NCBI GenBank assembly: GCA_023091735.1
Contig: JALKBU010000262.1
Span: 1 to 53,732, forward strand
Length of the DNA: 53,732 nt
Direction: 5' to 3'
Source of the DNA: Trichomonas tenax
Taxonomy: Eukaryota > Parabasalia > Trichomonadida > Trichomonadidae
Shown here: in pieces, positions 45,453 through 53,732 of the stretch
Layout of the letters: every line of letters begins with the position of its first letter
Numbering within the stretch: position 1 is the first letter of the stretch
Program-made: the position numbers and the translations under genes
Notes under the pieces: model-generated
Databases searched by the model: none
The model's input: only the letters and a program-made list of their open reading frames with translations
Told to the model about the DNA's origin: nothing

Positions 45453-48203
45453 ATGGCTGAAAATTTTGCTTTTTTACAAGCGAAAGTTCGCGATCCTTCG
45501 CAGGAGGGTTCTCCTGAGAGAATTGCGAAGTCTGCTGTGAATACTTTCTTCCCTAATTACTCAGAAGAATTTTGCAAGTTATTTGACCACGCTACATACA
45601 TAAATCCTCAATTCATCAAGACATACTGCCAATACATGCACGAATTCATCCTTACACATCAAAATGACGTCGAAAAAACAATACCACGACAACTTCAATC
45701 CAGAATCTTGCTAAGATATTTGTTTTCGTGGGGTGCAATATCGAAAGAGATAATAAGAGAGAGATGCGAGAAGGATTCAAGACTTTATATCTTCTTTCTC
45801 GATCAATTTCAAGTGCCAGTATTTCAATTTAAAATGCCACGGCTATTTAAGAATTTTTTTTCTAAAATCGAAGATCTAAAGCAAAATGATTGGAGTCTTT
45901 ACAATCAGAAGTTACAAAATAGTTATGAAACAAATTCAGTACAATATATAATCAAAAATGATTTATTAGACAATTTCCTACAGTTAGAACGCGACAACAA
46001 AGTCGATTTCAAGATACAATATGAAATGTCTCCAATTGAAGTTTTTAATCTTCCAACAAAATTTCCTAAAGATAGTCTCAAAAAGATACCAATCGCATTA
46101 GCAGCACACTACGGCGCAGTTAAGATATTCAAGTATTTATCGGAACATCAATTAGGATCGACTCCTGAAATTCAAGATATCATTGCTGGAAAAAGTCTTG
46201 ATATTATGACAATTGCTATTAACAAATGGCCAAAACTATTCGAGAAAGAACAAATGCCAGCAATTATCAAATATGCAATCATATATGACTGCGTGGAGAC
46301 AATATCAAAGGTAGTCAATATCGATAATAGTCTTATTTCACCATATAAATGCATCAAATATTCAAATTATATTACATTCAAGAAAGTTGTAGATAACATC
46401 AAACAATCAGAAGAATCTAAGAAGTGTGCACTTCATTATGCTGCCAAGTGGAAAAGCTTATCAATTGTTGAGTATTTGGTCAATAATAAAAAGTTTGATG
46501 TCAACCAAAGAGATAGTGATAAATATACAGCTTTGCACTCAGCTTGCGAAAGTAATGCAACAAACATTGCAGCATTTCTAGTAGAAAACAAAGCAGATAA
46601 AGAAGCAAAAGGAAAGGGCGACTACACACCATTGTTAACAGCTTTATCTAATGGAAATAGAGAAACAGTTATTTATTTGCTAACAATCGGAGCAGATTAT
46701 ATGGCAAAAACAACAAGTCATAAAAACGCATGGCACTGTGCTGCATGTAGTGGAAACACAAGCTTAATTGAATTACTTGATGGACACCAGGATTTCGATG
46801 TTGCTGAAAAGAACGGCAACACCCCGCTTTCTTGTGCCGTGGCAAAAGGTCACATTGATTTTGCGAAGGTTTTGATCGAAAGAAAAGTCGACCTCAGCCA
46901 TAAGCTGAATAATGGAAAAACATTGCTTCATCTTGCAGCCAAAAGCGACAAACTTAAGCTTGTCAAAATGATTTGCAAATGTGATACTGTCGATGTCAAC
47001 GCAAAAGATAACTCCGGAGCAACAGCATTATTCGATGCAGTTGACAATGATAATTTCAAACTGATGGAATACTTGGTCCAAAAAGGTGCAGATGTTAACA
47101 TCAGAGATGAGAAAGGACAATCATGCGGATTTAGGATAAACAAAAACAGCAAAGATGCAATGAGGTTTTTAGTCAAACACGGCTACGACATCAACTCCGA
47201 AGATAATTCAAATCATTCAATTTTGTGCCATTTAGTTAAATCAAAATGCCTGAAATCACTCCCATATCTATTGGGTGAGAAACCAAATCTTCTTCACCTC
47301 AATGAAGAGAAAATTACAGATCAGGCGTACATGAAGAAATATTTGAGCGATGATGAATTCAAGAAATATTATGCAATTTATGAAAATGCAATCAGCAGTT
47401 CATGTGAACCACCAAAACAAATTGCCGTCAGAACTCCACAGAATCACGATGCTCCAATTAAGAAGGCTTTGCAGATCGATCACACTTCAGATCAAAGCTT
47501 CACTCCAGAAACAATTAAGAAACTCCAAGAATTGATGTTCCAGGCAAATAAAAGTGACAACGTAGAACCAACCAAAGTACAAATCTCAGAAGAAGATAGT
47601 TTGCGATTACAGGACAAATATAAGCAATACACAAAGGCTAACCAAGATTCTGAAATAATAAATAAATGGGCCGAAAAATTGAAGAATGCACAACAGCCAG
47701 AGCTTAAACACAATCTTCACTTGAAACAAGAATTCTTAAAATATGATACAGTTGATATCCCACCTGCAATAAAATCCATAACAAGGCGTGGAACATTCGT
47801 TTTCGATGTTTTACCAAAACAGAATCATTATAAGATCCAAGAAGTTGATGTTACTGATTTCAAACCTCAACGAAAGAACGAAAATACGACCGTTATTCAT
47901 ACATCAATGAGGACATCTCTTGATGCACAGAACAATAAAGGAATGACTCTTCTTCATATAGCCGCACGTGATTCACACATGCTTGGCGTTCAGAGTTTGC
48001 TTGATAATGGATGTGATCCAAATATTACAGATAATGAAGGAAAAACACCACTTCATTTTTCAGTATTAAGAAACAGCACTGAAATCAGCAAACTTTTGAT
48101 CGAAAGAGGTGCCAACAAAAATATCGCTGACTGTGATGGGCACACGCCATACGATATTATGTTGGGTCGTCTTAACATGCAATTGCTTGAATTAGTCAAA
48201 TAA
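45453..48203 (+). CDS. Large ankyrin-repeat protein of the trichomonad type
   Basis: 916 aa. The N-terminal 320 residues are a helical, charged region (FFPNYSEEFCKLFDHATYIN near the start) like that found before the ankyrin repeats of the large trichomonad family. Ankyrin repeats occupy about 325-640 (for example KCALHYAAKWKSLSIVEYLV, then YTALHSACESNATNIAAFLV) and again about 820-916 (MTLLHIAARDSHMLGVQSLL and TPLHFSVLRNSTEISKLLIE). Between the blocks lies a 180-residue Lys/Gln/Glu-rich linker (about 640-820), unusual for the family. A protein-protein interaction scaffold; partner unknown. The gene ends at a TAAATAAA stretch, and decayed relatives lie 3.5 kb upstream. Confidence 0.93.
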   Translation: MAENFAFLQAKVRDPSQEGSPERIAKSAVNTFFPNYSEEFCKLFDHATYINPQFIKTYCQYMHEFILTHQNDVEKTIPRQLQSRILLRYLFSWGAISKEIIRERCEKDSRLYIFFLDQFQVPVFQFKMPRLFKNFFSKIEDLKQNDWSLYNQKLQNSYETNSVQYIIKNDLLDNFLQLERDNKVDFKIQYEMSPIEVFNLPTKFPKDSLKKIPIALAAHYGAVKIFKYLSEHQLGSTPEIQDIIAGKSLDIMTIAINKWPKLFEKEQMPAIIKYAIIYDCVETISKVVNIDNSLISPYKCIKYSNYITFKKVVDNIKQSEESKKCALHYAAKWKSLSIVEYLVNNKKFDVNQRDSDKYTALHSACESNATNIAAFLVENKADKEAKGKGDYTPLLTALSNGNRETVIYLLTIGADYMAKTTSHKNAWHCAACSGNTSLIELLDGHQDFDVAEKNGNTPLSCAVAKGHIDFAKVLIERKVDLSHKLNNGKTLLHLAAKSDKLKLVKMICKCDTVDVNAKDNSGATALFDAVDNDNFKLMEYLVQKGADVNIRDEKGQSCGFRINKNSKDAMRFLVKHGYDINSEDNSNHSILCHLVKSKCLKSLPYLLGEKPNLLHLNEEKITDQAYMKKYLSDDEFKKYYAIYENAISSSCEPPKQIAVRTPQNHDAPIKKALQIDHTSDQSFTPETIKKLQELMFQANKSDNVEPTKVQISEEDSLRLQDKYKQYTKANQDSEIINKWAEKLKNAQQPELKHNLHLKQEFLKYDTVDIPPAIKSITRRGTFVFDVLPKQNHYKIQEVDVTDFKPQRKNENTTVIHTSMRTSLDAQNNKGMTLLHIAARDSHMLGVQSLLDNGCDPNITDNEGKTPLHFSVLRNSTEISKLLIERGANKNIADCDGHTPYDIMLGRLNMQLLELVK

Positions 48204-48392
48204 ATAAAATGTTATTTTCTTTTCTTTAATTGCAATTATTAAAGATATCACTAATCAACATATGATGAAAAGAATGTGGCAATAAATACATATAATGAAT
48301 TAGAGAATTATGCATCATAACCAGGTTTAGAGTACAATTTCTTCAAAAATTATATAAATCCAAATATCTCCTCGAAAATTTTTATTTGAAAT

Positions 48393-49643
48393 ATGACACG
48401 TAAATATTTATTACATGATAAAATCATTTTTTTTCTAAAACTTTCAATTATTCTATCTGATTACGAATTAAGCTATTACATAATAGCTTCAATCGTTATA
48501 ATTTCAACGGTTTTTATCGAAATAATTCCATTATTTCCTCTTTTACACTCAGAAATAAAAATATCAAATATCAAATCGCTCAATTATAGTGCATCACTTA
48601 GATTCTCCGTTCCTTCATATAACTACACAAATCAGTGGTACAAAAAATCTTACAAAAACATTCTTGAAAATGGGCATTTTTTAAGTTGTCCTTCATGTAA
48701 CTATACATCACGCACAAAGAATACTGCATTCAGTAAATCTTCAGATGTTATATTAGTTTACTGTGTTGGCCAAGTAAAGAGTCTTATTCTTTTTATTCGA
48801 ACACTTAGACACGTGAAATCCAAAGCTTCAGTATTTCTTTTTGTCGACACAGATGCATATAATTCAATTAACAACGAAACAATGAGTGTTTTGAATGATT
48901 GCGGAATGAATGTTATTGATTTCGGAAAACTTCCTCCTTTCAATTTAATCAGTGTATTTTCAATGGGATTTATAGTTATGCGTGACTTTTTGATAGCCAA
49001 CCAAAAGTTTATTCGAAATGTTTTAATTTGTGATTTATATGATATTGTTTTCCAAGCAGATCCATTTACATATCCATTCCACATGAAAGAGCTTGAATTC
49101 GTTTCACAGATGAATTTCTATAACTCCAGTTCAGATGATAGACAATGGATTGCATGGTATGAACCATTCCAAAAGGAATGGAATGATACAAGGATAATTA
49201 ATAGCGGACAAGTTATCGGTTCATGCTTTGATATGATTAGCTTTTTGGATCTCTATGTCAACTTCTTCGATCCTTCTGATTATTGGAGTATTAGAACAAC
49301 AGATCAAGCATTCTTTAATTTGTTATTCTTCAAGAAATTGATAGACAATGACAAAATACCATACAAAATTCACTACGAGAATGCGTATTCTAGGATAATG
49401 ATCACTCTCGGATTGGGCAAGAAAGAGAAGTGTTTAGGCAATATTCACAAATATAAGTCTAAAGAATATGCGCCGATAGTTCACATGTATTATGCCGATG
49501 TCGATCTCGTCTATAATCTTCTTGATGTATGCCCAAGGAGATCTATAAGATGGACGAATTACATTAGTTTACTGTCTAATGAGGAAGTTGCTCTATACGA
49601 GAACGGTGAAAGAATCTATGGACACCAATACAGCGATAATTAA
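48393..49643 (+). CDS. Type II membrane glycosyltransferase-like protein
   Basis: 416 aa. A signal-anchor helix lies at about 25-50 (YYIIASIVIISTVFIEIIPL), so the catalytic part faces the Golgi lumen. Features of GT-A fold enzymes follow: VFLFVDTDAYNS (about 146-157), NVLICDLYDIVFQADPF with a DxxD/DxD-like site (about 211-227), INSGQVIGS and RTTDQAFFNLLFFKK. Several N-glycosylation sequons (NYT, NYS) lie in the luminal part. The specific family and sugar cannot be assigned. It follows the ankyrin gene on the same strand after 189 bp and converges with the PQ-loop gene. Confidence 0.75.
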   Translation: MTRKYLLHDKIIFFLKLSIILSDYELSYYIIASIVIISTVFIEIIPLFPLLHSEIKISNIKSLNYSASLRFSVPSYNYTNQWYKKSYKNILENGHFLSCPSCNYTSRTKNTAFSKSSDVILVYCVGQVKSLILFIRTLRHVKSKASVFLFVDTDAYNSINNETMSVLNDCGMNVIDFGKLPPFNLISVFSMGFIVMRDFLIANQKFIRNVLICDLYDIVFQADPFTYPFHMKELEFVSQMNFYNSSSDDRQWIAWYEPFQKEWNDTRIINSGQVIGSCFDMISFLDLYVNFFDPSDYWSIRTTDQAFFNLLFFKKLIDNDKIPYKIHYENAYSRIMITLGLGKKEKCLGNIHKYKSKEYAPIVHMYYADVDLVYNLLDVCPRRSIRWTNYISLLSNEEVALYENGERIYGHQYSDN

Positions 49644-49700
49644 CATAGAAAGAAAAATAATGCATTTTATGCTAAATAACAAATATATATATATATAAAA

Positions 49701-50561
49701 TCATGTATATGAATGTGATGCGGAATCATTCAAAGGTTCATCAACACCATCATTATGCTTCTTGGAGTTCACACACTTGTAGTAGATGCACATGCCAAGA
49801 AGAATGAACTGCTCGGCTGCAGCAGCCATGTAAGATATCCATGTCGACCAATCGTCGTGCTGACCGAGCCAAAGGAAAAGCGAGTTCGCGAGGCCACCGG
49901 GAGCCTGTATACAGAGCATCAAGATGGAGAGAGACCCGTTTGTCTTTAATTTAAATGTTGTATACATTTGCGGGAAATATTGTACTAAAACAATGAATGT
50001 TGATATAGTTCCCATGAGCTTCCCGTAGTACAAATTCGCGCTGCAACGAATTCCCATCGCTATAACGAATATTTCGATGAGTAAGAACATAATTATTGAA
50101 AATATTGGATTTAAAACTGCGAGAATTCTTCCAATGAGCTTCTCTCTGCGCATTTTCATGTGATCGCGGTTCTCATACACGTTTTTGTCGTACAAAATGT
50201 ATGAACAGAAAATGATTGGCATGTAGAAGATCCACAGCATCAAAGCATTGCCGAAAGTAAGAAGCCTGGAGTATGGCAAGTACCATGGAGTTGCTTGTGG
50301 GAGTCCAACGAAGTCCGGAATATTAAGCGAAAAAATATTGATTAAAATGATCACCTGGTTCATGTGAACCGTAAACAGCGTAGCTGGGTTCAGTCCGTAG
50401 CTCGATTTATTTTTGATTAATAGTAAGATTTGCGGTATTACAGATATCGAAGTGCCGATCATAAGGCCCGTGCCGAGAAGCATCCATGTGAACGCTGACA
50501 CGGGATAGAAACGGCTGTAGTCTGCAAAGCCAGAACTGCCGAATGTCCAATCTTTCACCAT
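49701..50561 (-). CDS. PQ-loop repeat membrane transporter
   Basis: 286 aa with about seven hydrophobic helices. Two PQ-loop motifs are visible: SVIPQILLLIKNKSSYGLNP (Pro-Gln at 43-44) and VQYFPQMYTTFKLKTNGSLS (197-198), separated by a long, basic middle loop (about 125-145). The family includes cystinosin and lysosomal cationic amino acid transporters (PQLC), which export substrates from lysosomes. The C-terminal tail is polar (KKHNDGVDEPLNDSASHSYT). Start ATG 50561 is preceded by six A residues and TTTTCAAATT about 25 bp upstream. Moderately G/C-rich codon use. Confidence 0.92.
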   Translation of the reverse strand: MVKDWTFGSSGFADYSRFYPVSAFTWMLLGTGLMIGTSISVIPQILLLIKNKSSYGLNPATLFTVHMNQVIILINIFSLNIPDFVGLPQATPWYLPYSRLLTFGNALMLWIFYMPIIFCSYILYDKNVYENRDHMKMRREKLIGRILAVLNPIFSIIMFLLIEIFVIAMGIRCSANLYYGKLMGTISTFIVLVQYFPQMYTTFKLKTNGSLSILMLCIQAPGGLANSLFLWLGQHDDWSTWISYMAAAAEQFILLGMCIYYKCVNSKKHNDGVDEPLNDSASHSYT

Positions 50562-51312
50562 TTTTTTAATTTTTAAATCAATTTGAAAATCCTCTCAATT
50601 TTGATCATCACAGAATTTTGTCACATTTTTAAGTTCCGTGTAATTGACCGAATAAGAAAAGTGACATTTTGTTACATTGCATTTTTCCTTTATTTGGAAA
50701 ATCCGAAACTTTTGATTATTGCCAATGATTTTTGTTCATTATACAGTATCAAATGACATAGTTTTGCTTGCATAAATTTTGTTCAAGAATATTTTTAGAT
50801 TGAGACTTTCGAAATTGGATTTATGTAAGGTGCTGTTTACTTTAGCTCTTTTTCCCATTATTAAATAACACAGTTTTAAGCACATATTTTCTCAATATTT
50901 TTTGCTTGAATAAATTTTATTCGATAATTTTTTGATTTCCGAAAGCATAGTTTGTGCATTATGTTATCAACTATGACGTTTACACAGCATTCAAAAGCAC
51001 GAGGTTGTTGATGAAATTTTTTGATCAAAATTTTTTTATGAATTTTTTGGATTTGATTTCCAAACAATAAATGAGTTACATATTAACATCAAGATGTTGC
51101 TTTGTCGTATATTCATATTCTCTTGAGAAAATCTCGATAAGTTTAATTATGATATTTTATCTTTAATTTTATTCCAAAGCAATAGTTATACTGAAGAGTT
51201 TAATGTCGGCTTCTGATCAACATAATATGGGGAACAGAGAAATATGGTTTCAGAAATTGGAAAAGAAACATTGCACGATTGGTGAAACTTTTCTGTTTGA
51301 CAATAAATGTAA
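50562..51312. other. 751-bp intergenic region
   Basis: AT-rich. AAAAGTGACATTTTG lies at about 50657, a candidate promoter for the PQ-loop gene. TTATGTCATT-type stretches occur near 50748. No gene recognised. Confidence 0.4.
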
Positions 51313-51582
51313 TTATTTCATATTGTGATGTTCGTCAGAACAATAAACTGTTAGATTGTGTTTTCCTGATGAAATAAAGTCGTCAACAGGAACATTGAGC
51401 TTATAAGGAACATAATTAATGCTCTTGATATAGAAATTTCCAGAATTAACAAAAGAGAGTTTGTCGATTTGATAGAATATAGTTACAACGCTATTGTCAT
51501 CTATGTCTTTGATAGACACATCAATAGCAAATAATGATTTCTTCCATGGGCAGACAATGATCTTTTGTAATTTATTAACCAT
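51313..51582 (-). pseudogene. Fragment of an extracellular beta-sandwich domain protein
   Basis: 89 codons without a proper beginning or continuation. FAIDVSIKDIDDNSVVTIFY, then VPYKLNVPVDDFISSGKHNL and ending VYCSDEHHNMK resembles one Ig-like or cadherin-like repeat of large trichomonad surface proteins, in which VDDFI.SGKHNLTVYC.DE.. ends each repeat. The piece is cut off on its 5' side by a GGAAT-rich simple repeat at 51600-51850. It is probably a relic; a full surface gene is not present here. Confidence 0.5.
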
Positions 51583-51599
51583 AATTATTGAATCATTGT

Positions 51600-51850
51600 A
51601 TGAATAATAGAATGGAGTTTAATGGAATAAAAAATTTATTGGAATACAGGTGACTTTATGCGAATAAAGTGAATTTGGAATCAAACCCTATTATGGAATA
51701 ACCGCCAATTTGGAATAATGACGGTTATTCCATATGCCAAAAATAGGTCGAAAAGTGACAATAATGGAATAATCGATTTTTTTGGAATCAAAATGAATTC
51801 GGAATTGGAATCAAAAAATGAATTTGGAATCAAAAGTTGAATAATGGAAT
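51600..51850. repeat. GGAAT-rich simple repeat
   Basis: TGGAATAA, TGGAATCAAA and related units (about eleven GGAAT cores) are scattered through 250 bp without a fixed period. Inside lies an inverted pair, TTATGGAATAACCG near 51691 and CGGTTATTCCATA near 51721. AAAAGTGACAATAATGG is at about 51753. Confidence 0.75.
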
Positions 51851-51881
51851 TAAGAATAGACTTTAAAATTGCGACAAATTA

Positions 51882-52127
51882 GATTCTGTCAACATAAAAT
51901 TTACACGACATTTTCTTTAAAGCATATATGAAGTAAGTCCCTGTTACACAACTTTGCTTGGGATTGACTGAAGCTTATCCAGTACAAAGTACCTGTGATA
52001 TTTATGTCAATTGTATCTCAATCTAAATTCCAAAAATAATATTTTCGATGAAAAACTCATTGACATATATATTTCTTCAAATTTGAATATTCTGAAATTG
52101 CCGTGTAAGTTTTATGTTGACAGAATC
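51882..52127. mobile_element. 246-bp MITE-like element with 30-bp inverted ends
   Basis: 51882-51911 and 52098-52127 are reverse complements at 28 of 30 positions, beginning GATTCTGTCAACATAAAA. The core has no coding capacity. Target-site duplications are not evident. It differs from the elements at 210-531 and 641-1080 in sequence and lacks a tandem-repeat core. Confidence 0.65.
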
Positions 52128-52272
52128 ATAATATTTAAAAAGCATATTGTTCGGGCATAGCAAAGCAAATAACAATAAAAATAATAATATTTATAAGTTT
52201 TCTCTTGTATTTCATCGAAAAACGCATTTAATAACAATTTATAATCTATTAGAATAAGAAAATCGATACAAT

Positions 52273-53187
52273 TTAAGGAATGGATCTTTCAACCTCATCT
52301 TCTTTTGGTGCTGTTCTTTCATATGTAACATTATGTGAATCTTCAACAATGAAACCACAATCACAAAGTATTTTATAAGTTCCTAATGTTTCGTTAGCAA
52401 TTTTATCAAGTAATTCAAAAACTTTATCAACACCTGTCACTTTATTTAAATAATAATTTATATATAATTCATGATCTTCTTTTTTGATTGTATTTGTTCC
52501 ATATGAAACATGATTGAGTGATGCCTTAAATTTTTCTTCATCAATTGGTGGAGATAATAGAATACACGGATAAATGTTATGGTTCAAAGAACCCGGACCT
52601 GAAAGGTCTTCAATAAATTGTAATTTATGTTTCTTAATGAATTTTGTACCTTCTTCCGATAATGTTTCATCGAAATCACCGTCTAATAAATTTTGTGTTG
52701 ATTCTTGAAAATAATTTTTATATCGTTCTTCTTGTGATTTTTGAGTTTCTGATTCTGAGACTGGGATATTCATTAAATCCTCTATCTCATTTTCAGTATA
52801 TTTTAACTCTTTAATTCTATTATCAATTTCAGCCCTTAATTTTTCCAATTGTTCAATTTCATCATTATAATATTCATCATCATGTCTACGTTCTTCATAA
52901 AATTCCTCGGCGCTTTGCGGCAAGATGGCATAGCCTCCAGGCTCGAAGAGTCGTTCAATAGGGGGCGACTCGTTTATTTTAGGGGAAACAGTTTTCGGAT
53001 TTAAAAACCTCATTATTGATTGCTTATTTAAAGCGCCATTATATTTAAAATCATTTAGAATATCAGCGAGTGCTTTTATGTTTTGTAAATATGTTGGATA
53101 TTCTCTATCGTCAAAATCATTCATTATTTTCGTTAATTCTTTTCCTGTGAATCCTAAAGATCGTAAATCAAACGTTTTGATACTCAT
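52273..53187 (-). CDS. Unidentified 304-aa protein, very AT-rich gene
   Basis: 304 aa from ATG 53187 (MSIKTFDLRSLGFTGKELTK). The N-terminus resembles a helical domain (LTKIMNDFDDREYPTYLQNI, about 18-37), the middle is Glu/Tyr-rich with a long coiled coil (about 115-155, EIEQLEKLRAEIDNRIKELK), and the rest is acidic. Codons are strongly A/T-ending, unlike the housekeeping genes, except in a G/C-rich patch at about 52895-52990 that encodes PPIERLFEPGGYAILPQS. Together with its position beyond mobile-element debris this may mean that the gene belongs to a repeated element family, but that is inference. Function unknown. Confidence 0.65.
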   Translation of the reverse strand: MSIKTFDLRSLGFTGKELTKIMNDFDDREYPTYLQNIKALADILNDFKYNGALNKQSIMRFLNPKTVSPKINESPPIERLFEPGGYAILPQSAEEFYEERRHDDEYYNDEIEQLEKLRAEIDNRIKELKYTENEIEDLMNIPVSESETQKSQEERYKNYFQESTQNLLDGDFDETLSEEGTKFIKKHKLQFIEDLSGPGSLNHNIYPCILLSPPIDEEKFKASLNHVSYGTNTIKKEDHELYINYYLNKVTGVDKVFELLDKIANETLGTYKILCDCGFIVEDSHNVTYERTAPKEDEVERSIP

Positions 53188-53732
53188 TTATAGAGAAATA
53201 AAAAATAAAAATAATATTTAACATTAAATTTTTAAATCGTAAGAATAAATGTAATTGAAGATAGAATAAATCAAATAATTGCAGTATTAAATTCAGCTTA
53301 AAGAATGATTTACATTTAACTTACTACATTTTAGAATTAGCTATATTTTTTTATTCAAATTTTCAAACTTGTGAAATTGTAAAAATTTAAACATTTAGAT
53401 TGTCGGAAATATGGACTTAAATCCTTCAAAAATAAAATTAAAAATTTACAATCCGTCACCTTCATCAACAATTTCAGTTTCATATTCTCCCTTAAAAAAT
53501 TAACTTAGTTTTTTTCCCCACTAACATCCAAAAATAATTTTTATATGTCTTTCATTAATCTATTCATACGAGCGGTTTCTGAAATACTTGATTTAAAAAA
53601 TGATGGAGTCTATGACAAAAGTGAACATCAAAAAGTGACAGGGAAACCTTAAAGTCACTTTTCATGAATAAACTGTCACTTTTTGCGCGGGCAAATTGTC
53701 ACCTTTATAAAAAGTGTCATAAATATCTTTGT
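53188..53732. promoter_or_regulatory. AT-rich end region with a cluster of AAAAGTGAC/GTCACTTTT motifs
   Basis: Between 53615 and 53720 there are at least five copies of AAAAGTGA or its reverse complement: AAAAGTGAACATC near 53617, AAAAAGTGACAGG near 53629, AGTCACTTTTCATG near 53653, CTGTCACTTTTTG near 53674 and AAAAAGTGTCATA near 53708. The dense cluster in both orientations suggests a divergent promoter for a gene beyond the window end. Confidence 0.45.

Noticed and set aside
1..53732. tRNA and rRNA genes
   Set aside because: I looked for T-loop-like GTTCRANNC sequences with matching stems and for conserved rRNA segments and saw none I could support; a covariance-model scan would settle this.

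Overview
The window looks like nuclear DNA of a parabasalid protist (trichomonad), more likely Tritrichomonas or a close relative than Trichomonas vaginalis itself; this assignment is an inference. The grounds are an AT-rich genome with long intronless single-exon genes, very short 5' leaders with initiator-like TCA motifs close to the ATG, TAAA tetranucleotides at or just after many stop codons, a CCTTT box at the ribosomal-protein gene start, and a typical trichomonad gene set: a Pmp-like surface protein, a large ankyrin protein, Rab GTPase, LRR-PP2C phosphatase and duplicated MATE transporters.

Layout. 1-2.5 kb: two inverted-repeat elements with internal minisatellites, then a decayed gene whose last open part is 1589-2458. 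2.6-12.3 kb: membrane/coiled-coil protein, small acidic coiled-coil protein, Dpy-30-like protein, mitotic-type cyclin, large helical unknown, Rab GTPase. 12.7-14 kb: a multiply broken surface-protein gene. 14.9-25.3 kb: BAR-like/SH3-like protein, MATE transporter, acyltransferase-like protein without its catalytic His/Asp, ribosomal protein uL23, COMM-domain protein, tectonic-like ciliary protein, sphingomyelin-synthase-like enzyme. 27.5-40.3 kb: LRR-PP2C phosphatase, alpha/beta hydrolase, Atg14/UVRAG-like PI3-kinase subunit divergent from an SPT5-like elongation factor, second MATE paralogue, Pmp-like surface protein. 45.4-50.6 kb: ankyrin protein, type II membrane glycosyltransferase, PQ-loop transporter. 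51-53.7 kb: fragment of a surface-protein domain, GGAAT-rich simple repeat, a 246-bp inverted-repeat element, and an unrecognised AT-rich gene.

The genes are mostly ordinary housekeeping and membrane-traffic genes and do not form a pathway; several (cyclin, SPT5, Dpy-30) act in nuclear processes, others (Rab, Atg14/UVRAG, COMM, BAR-like, PQ-loop) in endomembrane traffic, and tectonic in the flagellar transition zone.

The most unusual material is non-coding. Between 43963 and 44744 lie six consecutive, unrelated, near-perfect hairpins (stems 18-34 bp, total 69-104 nt), five of them spaced about 115 bp apart, inside a 3-kb block whose two ends are inverted copies of one self-palindromic sequence. 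A second cluster of hairpins (30764-31359) and a single hairpin with 78-bp arms (40552-40750) lie in other intergenic regions. They have the size and shape of small-RNA precursors but could also be mobile-element debris. A second theme is a recurring 11-mer, TGACATGTAAA (or its reverse complement TTTACATGTCA), found at least 13 times, often with TCACTTTT, close upstream of genes: a probable lineage-specific promoter module.
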